From Liolophura sinensis (lineage: Eukaryota; Mollusca; Polyplacophora; Chitonida; Chitonidae): a stretch of 20,732 nt of DNA. The DNA lies in the NCBI RefSeq assembly GCF_032854445.1, contig NW_027018499.1, positions 1-20,732 on the forward strand, in the 5' to 3' direction. Under the pieces are notes generated by a model. It was given only the letters and a program-made list of their open reading frames with translations. It was not told where the DNA came from and did not search any database. Positions 1 through 9,906 of this stretch are shown piece by piece. Each line of letters begins with the position of its first letter. The stretch's first letter is position 1. The position numbers and the translations under genes were made by a program.

Positions 1-48
1 CAAAAATCCAAAAGTGGAAAAAACTGTTCCAAAGCTGCTGGTAAGAGG
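1..48. repeat. Tail of the monomer preceding unit 1 (partial)
   Basis: This matches the last 48 bases of other monomers but has private changes (AAACTGTTCCAAAGCTGC where others have AAATGTTCCAATGCTGC). It shows that the array continues to the left of the window. Confidence 0.95.
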
Positions 49-594
49 CTAATCCGACGTATTTTGTGACGAGAAATCGAATGGTGCAAACCGCCTTGCT
101 CTCCGACCAATACTTTTGGCTGTAGCCACAATGAAGTGATCATTTATGTCAATATCACGTGCCCAGCAACGGCCCTTACTCCATGGAAACCAAGGAAATT
201 TGCAATTTTTCAACAGCTGGAGATGCCTGGCCCAATTTTCTCATCTTTTGGCACCTTATTGATGTGGGTCAGTGTTCAATTGTACTTTTTACAGCAGACT
301 GTATCAAGTACCTTGTGTTTTTTTATATACAAATGGTGTGGGTTTTCTACATGTAGATAAAGACATTGAGTTTGTCTTCGACTTAGAAGTAAGACATTTC
401 CTGTGTGAGTTAAGTGGGCTTGGTCCAAAGATTTGACGTCTTCTGGGCTACCGAAGGGCACATAACTTATAATCAAAAGTTGAATATAGTAATTAGTCGC
501 GATGGTACATAGTACATGTAGCCGATTTCAATTAGCAAAAGGACCAGGCAAAATCCAAAAGTGGAAAAAATGTTCCAATGCTGCTGGTAAGAGG
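49..594. repeat. Monomer 1, most divergent unit (546 bp)
   Basis: It carries many private changes: CCGCCTTGC, TGTCAATATCACG, CGGCCCTTACTCC, CCCAATTTTCTCATC, CCTGTGTGAGTTAAGTGGG, TTGGTCCAAAG and GTAATTAGTCGC (a 3-bp loss). Parts resemble type D (TTCTCATC) and its end resembles F (GGCAAAATCC). It is not a clean copy of any later unit. Confidence 0.93.
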
Positions 595-1142
595 CTAATC
601 CGACGTATTTTGTGACGAGTAATCGAATGGTGCAAACCGCGTTGCTCTCCGACCAATACTTTTGGCTGTAGCCACAATTGAATGATCAATTATGTCAAAA
701 TCACGTGCCCAGCAACGGGTCTTTCTCCATGGAAACCAAGGAAATTTCCAATTTTTCAACAGCTGGAGATGCCTGGCCCAATTGCGCATCTTTTGGCACC
801 TTATTGATGTGGGTCAGTGTTCAATTGTACTTTTTACAGCAGACTGTATCAAGTACCTTGTGTTTTTTATATACAAATGGTGTGGTTTTTCTACATATAG
901 ACAAAGACATTGAGTTTGTCTTCGACTTAGAAGTAAGACATTTGCTGGGTGTGTTAAATGGGTTTGGCCCAAAGATTTGACGTCTTCTGGGCTACCGAAG
1001 GGCACATAACTTATAATCAAAAGTTGAATATAGTAATGACCAGTCGCGATGGTACATAGTAAATGTAGCCGATTTCAATTAGCAAAAAGACCAGGCAAAA
1101 ATCCAAAAGTGTAAAAATGTTCCAATGCTGCTGGTAAGGAGG
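595..1142. repeat. Monomer 2, type A
   Basis: Type A diagnostics are GAGTAATCG, GGGTCTTTCTCC, TATATACAAATGG, ACATATAGACAAAG, GGTGTGTTAAATGGG, TAGTAAATGTAG and AAAGTGTAAAA. Its close copy is unit 15; the left part of unit 8 is also type A. An extra G in GGTAAGGAGG near 1138 and one missing A in the preceding A-run cancel in length. Confidence 0.95.
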
Positions 1143-1690
1143 CTAATCCGACGTATTTTGTGACGAGAAATCGAATGGTGCAAACCGCGTTGCTCTCCGA
1201 CCAATACTTTTGGCTGTAGCCACAATGAAATGATCATTGATGTCAAAATCACGTGACCTGCAACGGCTCTTACTCCATGGAAGCCAAGGAAATTTACAAT
1301 TTTTCAACACCTGGAGATGCCTGACCCAATTGCGCATCTTTTGGCACCTTATTGATGTGGGTCAGTGTTCAATTGTACTTTTTACAGCAGACTGTATCAA
1401 GTACCTTGTGTTTTTTATAAAAAAATGGTGGGGTTTTTCTACATGTAGATAAAGACATTGAGTTTGTCTTGGACTTAGAAGTAAGACATTTGTTGGGTGA
1501 GTTAAATGGCCTGGGACCAAAGATTTGACGTCTTCTGGGCTACCGAAGGGCACATAACTTATAATCAAATGTTGAATATAGTAATGACTAGTCGCGATGG
1601 TACATAGTACATGTAGCCGATTTCAATTAGCAAAAGGACCAGGCAAAAATCCAAGAGTGGAAAAAATGTTCCAATGCTGCTGGTAAGAGG
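1143..1690. repeat. Monomer 3, type B
   Basis: Type B diagnostics are CACAATGAAATGATCATTGATG, described here by its ATCATTGATG end, plus GACCTGCAACGG, TATAAAAAAATGG, GTCTTGGACTTAG, GGCCTGGGACC, ATCAAATGTTG and CCAAGAGTGG. The close copy is unit 16; the right part of unit 8 is also type B. Confidence 0.95.
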
Positions 1691-2237
1691 CTAATCCGAC
1701 GTATTTTGTGACGAGAAATCGAATGGTGCAAACCGCGTTGCTCTCCGACCAATACTTTGGGCTGTAGCCACAATTGAATGATCAATTATGTCAAAATCAC
1801 GTGCCCAGCAACGGCTCTTACTCCATGGAAACCAAGGAAATTTGCAATTTTTCAACAGCTGGAGATGCCTGGCCCAATTGCGCATCTTTTGGCACCTTAT
1901 TGATGTGGGTCAGTGTTTAATTGTACTTTTTACAGCAGACTGTATTAAGTACCTTGTGTTTTTTATATAAAAATGGTGTGGTTTTTCTACATGTAGATAA
2001 AGACATTGAGTTTGTCTTTGACTTAGAAGTAAGACATTTGTTGGGTGAGTTAAATGGGCTTGGACCAAAGATTGACGTCTTCTGGGCTACCGAAGGGCAC
2101 ATAACTTATAATCAAAAGTTGAATATAGTAATGACTAATCGCGATGGTACATAGTACATGTAGCCGATTTCAATTAGCAAAAGGACCAGGCAAAAATCTA
2201 AAAGTGGAAAAAATGTCCCAATGCTGCTGGTAAGAAG
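1691..2237. repeat. Monomer 4, type C (547 bp)
   Basis: Type C diagnostics are TACTTTGGGCTG, GTGTTTAATTG, TGTATTAAG, GTCTTTGAC, GACTAATCGC, AATCTAAAAG and GTCCCAATGC. A single T is missing in AAGATTGACG near 2070, which accounts for the length of 547. Copies are units 9 and 17. Confidence 0.95.
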
Positions 2238-2785
2238 CTTATCTGACGTATTTTGTGACGAGAAATCGAATGGTGCAAACCGCGTTGCTCTCCGACCAAT
2301 ACTTTTGGCTGTAGCCACAATTTAATCATCATTTATGTCAAAATCACGTGACCAGCAACGGCTCTTACTCCATGGAAACCAAGGAAATTTGCAATTTTTC
2401 AACAGCTGGAGATGCCTGGCCCAATTTCTCATCTTTTGGCACCTTATTGATGTGGGTCAGTGTTCAATTGTACTTTTTACAGCAGACTGTATCAAGTACC
2501 TTGTGTTTATTATATTAAAATGGTGTGGTTTTTCTACATGTAGATAAAGACATTGAGTTTGTCTTCGACTTAGAAGTAAGACATTTGCTGGGTGAGTTAA
2601 ATGGGCTTGGCCCAAAGATTTGACGTCTTCTGGGCTACCGAAGGGCACATAACTTATAATCAAAAGTTGAATATAGTAATGACCAGTCGCGATGGTACAT
2701 AGTACATGTAGCCGATTTCAATTAGCAAAAGGACCAGGCAAAAATCCAAAAGTAGAAAAAATGTTCCAATGCTGCTGGTAAGAAG
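2238..2785. repeat. Monomer 5, type D
   Basis: Type D diagnostics are CTTATCTGACG at its start, CAATTTAATCATC, GTGACCAGCAACGG, CCCAATTTCTCATC and GTTTATTATATTAAAATGG. The close copy is unit 10. Its end (GTAGAAAAAATG and AAGAAGCTAATCC) reappears at the end of unit 17. Confidence 0.95.
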
Positions 2786-3333
2786 CTAATCCGACGTATT
2801 TTGTGACGAGAAATCGAATGGTGCAAACGGCGTTGCTCTCCGACCAATACTTTTGGCTGTGGCCACAATTGAATGATCAATTATGTCAAAATCACGTGCC
2901 CAGCAACGGCTCTTACTCCATGGAAACCATGGAAATTTGCAATTTTTCAACAACTGGAGATGCCTGGCCCAATTGCGCATCTCTTGGCACCTTATTGATG
3001 TGGGTCAGTGTTCAATTGTACTTTTTACAGCAGACTGTATCAAGTACCTTGTGTTTTTTATATAAAAATGGTGTGGTTTTTCTACATATAGACAAAGACA
3101 TTGAGTTTGTCTTCGACCTAGAAGTAAGACATTTCCTGGGTGAGTTAAATGGGCTTGGCCCAAAGATTTGACGTCTTCTGGGCTACCGAAGGGCACATGA
3201 CTTATTATCAAAAGTTGAATATAGTAATGACCAGTCGCGATGGTACATAGTACATGTAGCCGATTTCAATTAGCAAAAGGACCAGGCAAAAATCCAGAAG
3301 TGGAAAAAATGTTCCAATGCTGCTGGTAAGAGG
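2786..3333. repeat. Monomer 6, type E
   Basis: Type E diagnostics are CAAACGGCG, GCTGTGGCCAC, GAAACCATGG, CAACAACTGG, GACCTAGAAG, TTTCCTGGGTG, CATGACTTATTATC and CCAGAAGTGG. The close copy is unit 18. Confidence 0.95.
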
Positions 3334-3880
3334 CTAATCCGACGTATTTTGTGACGAGAAATCGAATGGTGCAAACCGCGTTGCTCTCCGACCAATATTT
3401 TTGGCTGTAGCCACAATTGAATCATCATTTATGTCAAAATCACGTGCCCAGCAACGGCACTTACTCCATGGAAACCAAGGAAATTTGCAATTTTTCAACA
3501 GCTGGAGATGCCTGACCCAATTGCGCATCTTTTGGCACCTTATTGATGTGGGACAGTGTTCAATTGTACTTTTTACAGCAGACTGTATCAAGTACCTTGT
3601 GTTTTTTATATAGAAATGGTGTGGTTTTTCTACATATAGACAAAGACTTTGAGATTGTCTTCGACCTAGAAGTAAGACATTTGCTGGGTGAGTTAAATGG
3701 GCTTGGCCCAAAGATTTGACGTCTTCTGGGCTACCGAAGGGCACATAACTAATAATCAAGAGTTGGATATAGTAATAACCAGTCGCGATGGTACATAGTA
3801 AATGTAGCCGATTTCAATTACCAAAAGGACCAGGCAAAATCCAAAAGTGGAAAAAATGTTCCAATGCTGCTGGTAAGAGG
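3334..3880. repeat. Monomer 7, type F (547 bp)
   Basis: Type F diagnostics are CCAATATTTTTGG, GGCACTTACTCC, GTGGGACAGTG, GAGATTGTC, CATAACTAATAATCAAGAG, GGATATAGTAATAACC and TAGTAAATGTAG. GGGACAG removes a minus-strand stop that most units have, so a 141-codon open frame appears here (3334-3759). That is one base change, not evidence of a gene. Copy: unit 14. Confidence 0.95.
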
Positions 3881-4428
3881 CTAATCCGACGTATTTTGTG
3901 ACGAGTAATCGAATGGTGCAAACCGCGTTGCTCTCCGACCAATACTTTTGGCTGTAGCCACAATTGAATGATCAATTATGTCAAAATCACGTGCCCAGCA
4001 ACGGGTCTTTCTCCATGGAAACCAAGGAAATTTGCAATTTTTCAACAGCTGGAGATGCCTGGCCCAATTGCGCATCTTTTGGCACCTTATTGATGTGGGT
4101 CAGTGTTCAATTGTACTTTTTACAGCAGACTGTATCAAGTACCTTGTGTTTTTTATATACAAATGGTGTGGTTTTTCTACATATAGACAAAGACATTGAG
4201 TTTGTCTTCGACTTAGAAGTAAGACATTTGTTGGGTGAGTTAAATGGCCTGGGACCAAAGATTTGACGTCTTCTGGGCTACCGAAGGGCACATAACTTAT
4301 AATCAAATGTTGAATATAGTAATGACTAGTCGCGATGGTACATAGTACATGTAGCCGATTTCAATTAGCAAAAGGACCAGGCAAAAATCCAAGAGTGGAA
4401 AAAATGTTCCAATGCTGCTGGTAAGAGA
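3881..4428. repeat. Monomer 8, A/B hybrid
   Basis: The left part is type A (GAGTAATCG, GGGTCTTTCTCC, TATATACAAATGG, ACATATAGAC). The right part is type B (TTGGGTGAG, GGCCTGGGACC, ATCAAATGTTG, CCAAGAGTGG). The switch lies between 4210 and 4230: base 4209 is C as in A, and 4231 is T as in B. Confidence 0.92.
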
Positions 4429-4976
4429 CTAATCCGACGTATTTTGTGACGAGAAATCGAATGGTGCAAACCGCGTTGCTCTCCGACCAATACTTTGGGC
4501 TGTAGCCACAATTGAATGATCAATTATGTCAAAATCACGTGCCCAGCAACGGCTCTTACTCCATGGAAACCAAGGAAATTTGCAATTTTTCAACAGCTGG
4601 AGATGCCTGGCCCAATTGCGCATCTTTTGGCACCTTATTGATGTGGGTCAGTGTTTAATTGTACTTTTTACAGCAGACTGTATTAAGTACCTTGTGTTTT
4701 TTATATAAAAATGGTGTGGTTTTTCTACATGTAGATAAAGACATTGAGTTTGTCTTTGACTTAGAAGTAAGACATTTGTTGGGTGAGTTAAATGGGCTTG
4801 GACCAAAGATTTGACGTCTTCTGGGCTACCGAAGGGCACATAACTTATAATCAAAAGTTGAATATAGTAATGACTAATCGCGATGGTACATAGTACATGT
4901 AGCCGATTTCAATTAGCAAAATAACCAGGCAAAAATCTAAAAGTGGAAAAAATGTCCCAATGCTGCTGGTAAGAGG
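4429..4976. repeat. Monomer 9, type C
   Basis: It matches unit 4 at TACTTTGGGCTG, GTGTTTAATTG, TGTATTAAG and GTCTTTGAC, but keeps the T that unit 4 lost. Private change: AAAATAACCAGG near 4919. Confidence 0.95.
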
Positions 4977-5524
4977 CTTATCTGACGTATTTTGTGACGA
5001 GAAATCGAATGGTGCAAACCGCGTTGCTCTCCGACCAATACTTTTGGCTGTAGCCACAATTTAATCATCATTTATGTCAAAATCACGTGACCAGCAACGG
5101 CTCTTACTCCATGGAAACCAAGGAAATTTGCAATTTTTCAACAGCTGGAGATGCCTGGCCCAATTTCTCATCTTTTGGCACCTTATTGATGTGGGTCAGT
5201 GTTCAATTGTACTTTTTACAGCAGACTGTATCAAGTACCTTGTGTTTATTATATTAAAATGGTGTGGTTTTTCTACATGTAGATAAAGACATTGAGTTTG
5301 TCTTCGACTTAGAAGTAAGACATTTGCTGGGTGAGTTAAATGGGCCTGGCCCAAAGATTTGACGTCTTCTGGGCTACCGAAGGGCACATAACTTATAATC
5401 AAAAGTTGAATATAGTAATGACCAGTCGCGATGGTACATAGTACATGTAGCCGATTTCAATTAGCAAAAGGACCAGGCAAAAATCCAAAAGTGGAAAAAA
5501 TGCTCCAATGCTGCTGGTAAGAGA
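4977..5524. repeat. Monomer 10, type D
   Basis: It matches unit 5 through CAATTTAATCATC, TTTCTCATC and GTTTATTATATTAAAATGG. Its last part differs (GTGGAAAAAATGCTCC, AAGAGACTAATCC) and leads into unit 11 instead of an E monomer. Confidence 0.93.
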
Positions 5525-6072
5525 CTAATCCGACGTATTTTGTGACGAGAAATCGAATGGTGCAAACCGCGTTGCTCTCCGACCAATACTTTTGGCTGTA
5601 GCTACAATTGAATCATCAATTATGTCAAAGTGACGTGCCCAGCAACGGCTCTTACTCCATGGAAACCAAGGAAATTTACAATTTTCAAGACCTGGAGATG
5701 CCTCACCCAATTGCGCATCTTTTGGCACCTTATTGATGTGGGTCAGTGTTCAATTTGTACTTTTTACAGCAGACTGTATCAAGTACCTTGTGTTTTTTAT
5801 ATAAAAATGGTGTGGTTTTTCTACATGTAGATAAAGACATTGAGTTTATCTTCGACTTAGAAGTAAGACATTTGCTGGGTGAGTTAAATGGGCTTGGCCC
5901 AAAGATTTGACGTCTTCTGGGCTACCGAAGGGCACATAACTTATAATCAAAAGTTGAATATAGTAATGACCAGTCGCGATGGTACATAGTACATGTAGTC
6001 GAATTCAATTATCAAAAGGACCAGGGAAAAATCCAAAAGTGGAAAAAATGCTCCAATGCTGCTCGTAAGAGG
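5525..6072. repeat. Monomer 11, extra unit (type G), right-domain-like middle
   Basis: It has GTAGCTACAATTG, TCAAAGTGACGTGCC (the only unit without CACGTG), TTCAAGACCTGG, CTCACCCAATTG and GAGTTTATC. It ends with an EcoRI-type GAATTC at 6001 followed by AATTATCAAAAGG and ACCAGGG. The middle recurs in units 19-20 and the GAATTC end in units 20 and 35. It looks inserted into the left domain. Confidence 0.92.
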
Positions 6073-6620
6073 CTAATCCGACGTATTTTGTGACGAGAAA
6101 TCGAATGGTGCAAACCGCGTTGCTCTCCGACCAATACTTTTGGCTGTAGCCACAATTGAATGATCAATTATGTCAAAATCACGTGCCCAGCAACGGCTCT
6201 TACTCCATGGAAACCAAGGAAATTTCCAATTTTTCAACACCTGGAGATGCCTGGCCCAATTGCGCATCTTTTGGCACCTAATTGATGTGGGTCAGTGTTC
6301 AATTGTACTTTTTACAGCAGACTGTATCAAGTACCTTTTGTTTTTTATATTAAAATGGTGTGGTTTTTCTACATGTAGATAAAGACATTGAGTTTGTCTT
6401 CGTCTTAGAAGTAAGACATTTGCTGGGTGAGTTAAATGGGCTTGGCCCAAAGATTTGACGTCTTCTGGGCTACCGAAGGGCACATAACTTATAATCAAAA
6501 GTTGAATATAGTAATGACTAATCGCGATGGTACATAGTACATGTAGCCGATTTCAATTAGCAAAAGGACCAGGCAAAAATCCAAAAGTGGAAAAAATGTC
6601 CCAATGCTGCTGGTAAGAAG
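6073..6620. repeat. Monomer 12, extra unit, mosaic
   Basis: The left part resembles right-domain units (TTTCCAATTTTTCAACACC, GGCCCAATTG). The middle has TATATTAAAATGG as in D. The end has GACTAATCGC and GTCCCAATGC as in C. Private changes are CACCTAATTG, CCTTTTGTTTT and CTTCGTCTTAG. Confidence 0.88.
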
Positions 6621-7173
6621 CTAATCTGACGTATTTTGTGACGAGAAATCGAATGGTGCAAACCGCGTTGCTCTCACGACCAATACTTTTGGCTGTAGCC
6701 ACAATTGAATCATCATTTATGTCAAAATCACGTGACCCAGCAACGGCTCTTACTCCATGGAAACCAAGGAAATTTGCAATTTTTCAACAGCTGGAGATGC
6801 CTGGCCCAATTGCGCATCTTTTGGCACCTTATTGATGTGGGTCAGTGTTCAATTGTACTTTTTACAGCAGACTGTATCAAGTACCTTGTGTTTATTATAT
6901 TAAAATGGTGTGGTTTTTCTACATGTAGATAAAGACATTGAGTTTGTCTTCGACTTAGAAGTAAGACATTTGCTGGCTGAGTTAAATGGGCTTGGCCCAA
7001 AGATTTGACGTCTTCTGGGCTACCGAAGGGCACATAACTTATAATCAACAAAAGTTGAATATAGTAATGACCAGTCGCGATGGTACATAGTACATGTAGC
7101 CGATTTCAATTAGCAAAAGGACCAGGCAAAAATCCAGAAGTGGAAAAAATGTTCCAATGCTGCTGGTAAGAGG
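6621..7173. repeat. Monomer 13, D/E hybrid (553 bp, longest)
   Basis: The middle is D-like (GTTTATTATATTAAAATGG) and the end is E-like (CCAGAAGTGG). The switch lies between about 7050 and 7136. Three insertions give 553 bp: an A in CTCTCACGACC, a C in GTGACCCAGC and ACA in ATCAACAAAAG. Confidence 0.9.
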
Positions 7174-7718
7174 CTAATCCGACGTATTTTGTGACGAGAA
7201 ATCGAATGGTGCAAACCGCGTTGCTCTCCGACCAATATTTTTGGCTGTAGCCACAATTGAATCATCATTTATGTCAAAATCACGTGCCCAGCAACGGCAC
7301 TTACTCCATGGAAACCAAGGAAATTTGCAATTTTTCAACAGCTGGAGATGCCTGACCCAATTGCGCATCTTTTGGCACCTATTGATGTGGGACAGTGTTC
7401 AATTGTACTTTTTACTGCAGACTGTATCAAGTACCTTGTGTTTTTTATATAGAAATGGTGTGGTTTTTCTACATATAGACAAAGACATTGAGATTGTCTT
7501 CGACCTAGAAGTAAGACATTTGCTGGGTGAGTTAAATGGGCTTGGCCCAAAGATTTGACGTCTTCTGGGCTACCGAAGGGCACATAACTAATAATCAAGA
7601 GTTGGATATAGTAATAACCAGTCGCGATGGTACATAGTAAATGTAGCCGATTTCAATTAGCAAAAGGACCAGGCAAAATCCAAAGTGGAAAAAATGTTCC
7701 AATGCTGCTGGTAAGAGG
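7174..7718. repeat. Monomer 14, type F (545 bp)
   Basis: It matches unit 7 (CCAATATTTTTGG, GGCACTTACTCC, GTGGGACAG, AATCAAGAG). Two losses, in GGCACCTATTG near 7380 and CCAAAGTGG near 7683, add to the GGCAAAATCC shortening it shares with unit 7. TACTGCAG near 7415 breaks one base pair of the conserved dyad. Confidence 0.93.
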
Positions 7719-8262
7719 CTAATCCGACGTATTTTGTGACGAGTAATCGAATGGTGCAAACCGCGTTGCTCTCCGACCAATACTTTTGGCTGTAGCCACA
7801 ATTGAATGATCAATTATGTCAAATCACGTGCCCAGCAACGGGTCTTTCTCCATGGAAACCAAGGAAATTTGCAATTTTTCAACAGCTGGAGATGCCTGGC
7901 CCAATTGCGCATCTTTTGGCACCTTATTGATGTGGTCAGTGTTCAATTGTACTTTTTACAGCAGACTGTATCAAGTACCTTGTGTTTTTTATATACAAAT
8001 GGTGTGGTTTTTCTACATATAGACAAAGACATTGAGTTTGTCTTCGACTTAGAAGTAAGACATTTGCTGGGTGTGTTAAATGGGTTTGGCCCAAAGATTT
8101 GACGTCTTCTGGCTACCGAAGGGCACATAACTTATAATCAAAAGTTGAATATAGTAATGACCAGTCGCGATGGTACATAGTAAATGTAGCCGATTTCATT
8201 AGCAAAAAGACCAGGCAAAAATCCAAAAGTGTAAAAAATGTTCCAATGCTGCTGGTAAGAGG
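7719..8262. repeat. Monomer 15, type A (544 bp, shortest)
   Basis: It is a close copy of unit 2. Four separate 1-bp losses in short homopolymers (GTCAAATCACG, GATGTGGTCAG, CTTCTGGCTACC, GATTTCATTAGC) explain the length. Confidence 0.95.
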
Positions 8263-8810
8263 CTAATCCGACGTATTTTGTGACGAGAAATCGAATGGTG
8301 CAAACCGCGTTGCTCTCCGACCAATACTTTTGGCTGTAGCCACAATGAAATGATCATTGATGTCAAAATCACGTGACCTGCAACGGCTCTTACTCCATGG
8401 AAACCAAGGAAATTTACAATTTTTCAACACCTGGAGATGCCTGACCCAATTGCGCATCTTTTGGCACCTTATTGATGTGGGTCAGTGTTCAATTGTACTT
8501 TTTACAGCAGACTGTATCAAGTACCTTGTGTTTTTTATAAAAAAATGGTGTGGTTTTTCTACATGTAGATAAAGACATTGAGTTTGTCTTGGACTTAGAA
8601 GTAAGACATTTGTTGGGTGAGTTAAATGGCCTGGGACCAAAGATTTGACGTCTTCTGGGCTACCGAAGGGCACATAACTTATAATCAAATGTTGAATATA
8701 GTAATGACTAGTCGCGATGGTACATAGTACATGTAGCCGATTTCAATTAGCAAAAGGACCAGGCAAAAATCCAAGAGTGGAAAAAATGTTCCAATGCTGC
8801 TGGTAAGAGG
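8263..8810. repeat. Monomer 16, type B
   Basis: It is a close copy of unit 3 at an offset of 7120 bp. The differences I noticed are GGAAACC for GGAAGCC and GTGTGG for GTGGGG. Confidence 0.95.
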
Positions 8811-9358
8811 CTAATCCGACGTATTTTGTGACGAGAAATCGAATGGTGCAAACCGCGTTGCTCTCCGACCAATACTTTGGGCTGTAGCCACAATTGAATG
8901 ATCAATTATGTCAAAATCACGTGCCCAGCAACGGCTCTTACTCCATGGAAACCAAGGAAATTTGCAATTTTTCAACAGCTGGAGATGCCTGGCCCAATTG
9001 CGCATCTTTTGGCACCTTATTGATGTGGGTCAGTGTTTAATTGTACTTTTTACAGCAGACTGTATTAAGTACCTTGTGTTTTTTATATAAAAATGGTGTG
9101 GTTTTTCTACATGTAGATAAAGACATTGAGTTTGTCTTTGACTTAGAAGTAAGACATTTGTTGGGTGAGTTAAATGGGCTTGGACCAAAGATTTGACGTC
9201 TTCTGGGCTACCGAAGGGCACATAACTTATAATCAAAAGTTGAATATAGTAATGACTAATCGCGATGGTACATAGTACATGTAGCCGATTTCAATTAGCA
9301 AAAGGACCAGGCAAAAATCCAAAAGTAGAAAAAATGCTCCAATGCTGCTGGTAAGAAG
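8811..9358. repeat. Monomer 17, C with a D-type end
   Basis: It is C through GACTAATCGC (9254-9263), then D-type at ATCCAAAAGTAG and AAGAAGCTAATCC. The exchange lies between about 9260 and 9319. It is followed directly by an E monomer. Confidence 0.92.
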
Positions 9359-9906
9359 CTAATCCGACGTATTTTGTGACGAGAAATCGAATGGTGCAAA
9401 CGGCGTTGCTCTCCGACCAATACTTTTGGCTGTGGCCACAATTGAATGATCAATTATGTCAAAATCACGTGCCCAGCAACGGCTCTTACTCCATGGAAAC
9501 CATGGAAATTTGCAATTTTTCAACAACTGGAGATGCCTGGCCCAATTGCGCATCTTTTGGCACCTTATTGATGTGGGTCAGTGTTCAATTGTACTTTTTA
9601 CAGCAGACTGTATCAAGTACCTTGTGTTTTTTATATAGAAATGGTGTGGTTTTTCTACATATAGACAAAGACATTGAGTTTGTCTTCGACCTAGAAGTAA
9701 GACATTTCCTGGGTGAGTTAAATGGGCTTGGCCCAAAGATTTGACGTCTTCTGGGCTACCGAAGGGCACATGACTTATTATCAAAAGTTGAATATAGTAA
9801 TGACCAGTCGCGATGGTACATAGTACATGTAGCCGATTTCAATTAGCAAAAGGACCAGGCAAAAATCCAGAAGTGGAAAAAATGTTCCAATGCTGCTGGT
9901 AAGAGG
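9359..9906. repeat. Monomer 18, type E
   Basis: It matches unit 6 (CAAACGGCG, GCTGTGGCC, CAACAACTGG, CATGACTTATTATC, CCAGAAGTGG). It differs at CATCTTTTGG and TATATAGAAATGG. Confidence 0.94.

Larger units (their letters stand above)
595..3880. repeat. Higher-order repeat block I (types A-B-C-D-E-F)
   Basis: Six consecutive monomers, each with its own diagnostic variants, recur later in the same order. A has GAGTAATCG and GGGTCTTTCTCC. B has GACCTGCAACGG and ATCAAATGTTG. C has TACTTTGGGCTG, GTGTTTAATT and TGTATTAAG. D has CAATTTAATCATC and GTTTATTATATTAAAATGG. E has CAAACGGCG, GCTGTGGCC and CATGACTTATTATC. F has CCAATATTTTTGG, GGCACTTACTCC and GTGGGACAG. The block is 3286 bp and is the most complete version of the higher-order unit in the window. 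Confidence 0.85.
3881..7718. repeat. Higher-order repeat block II (A/B hybrid, C, D, two extra units, D/E hybrid, F)
   Basis: Seven monomers repeat block I with rearrangements. Unit 8 is A at its left and B at its right. Units 9 and 10 match C and D. Units 11 and 12 have no counterpart in block I. Unit 13 has a D middle and an E end. Unit 14 matches F. The order is conserved but one A/B pair and one D/E pair have each been fused, as expected from unequal crossover between out-of-register arrays. Confidence 0.8.
7719..9906. repeat. Higher-order repeat block III (A-B-C/D-E)
   Basis: Units 15, 16 and 17 match A, B and C of block I at an offset of about 7120 bp. Unit 18 matches E at an offset of 6573 bp, one monomer less. 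The D monomer is therefore missing, and the last part of unit 17 carries the D-type end. No F copy follows; the array passes into transitional units instead. Confidence 0.82.
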
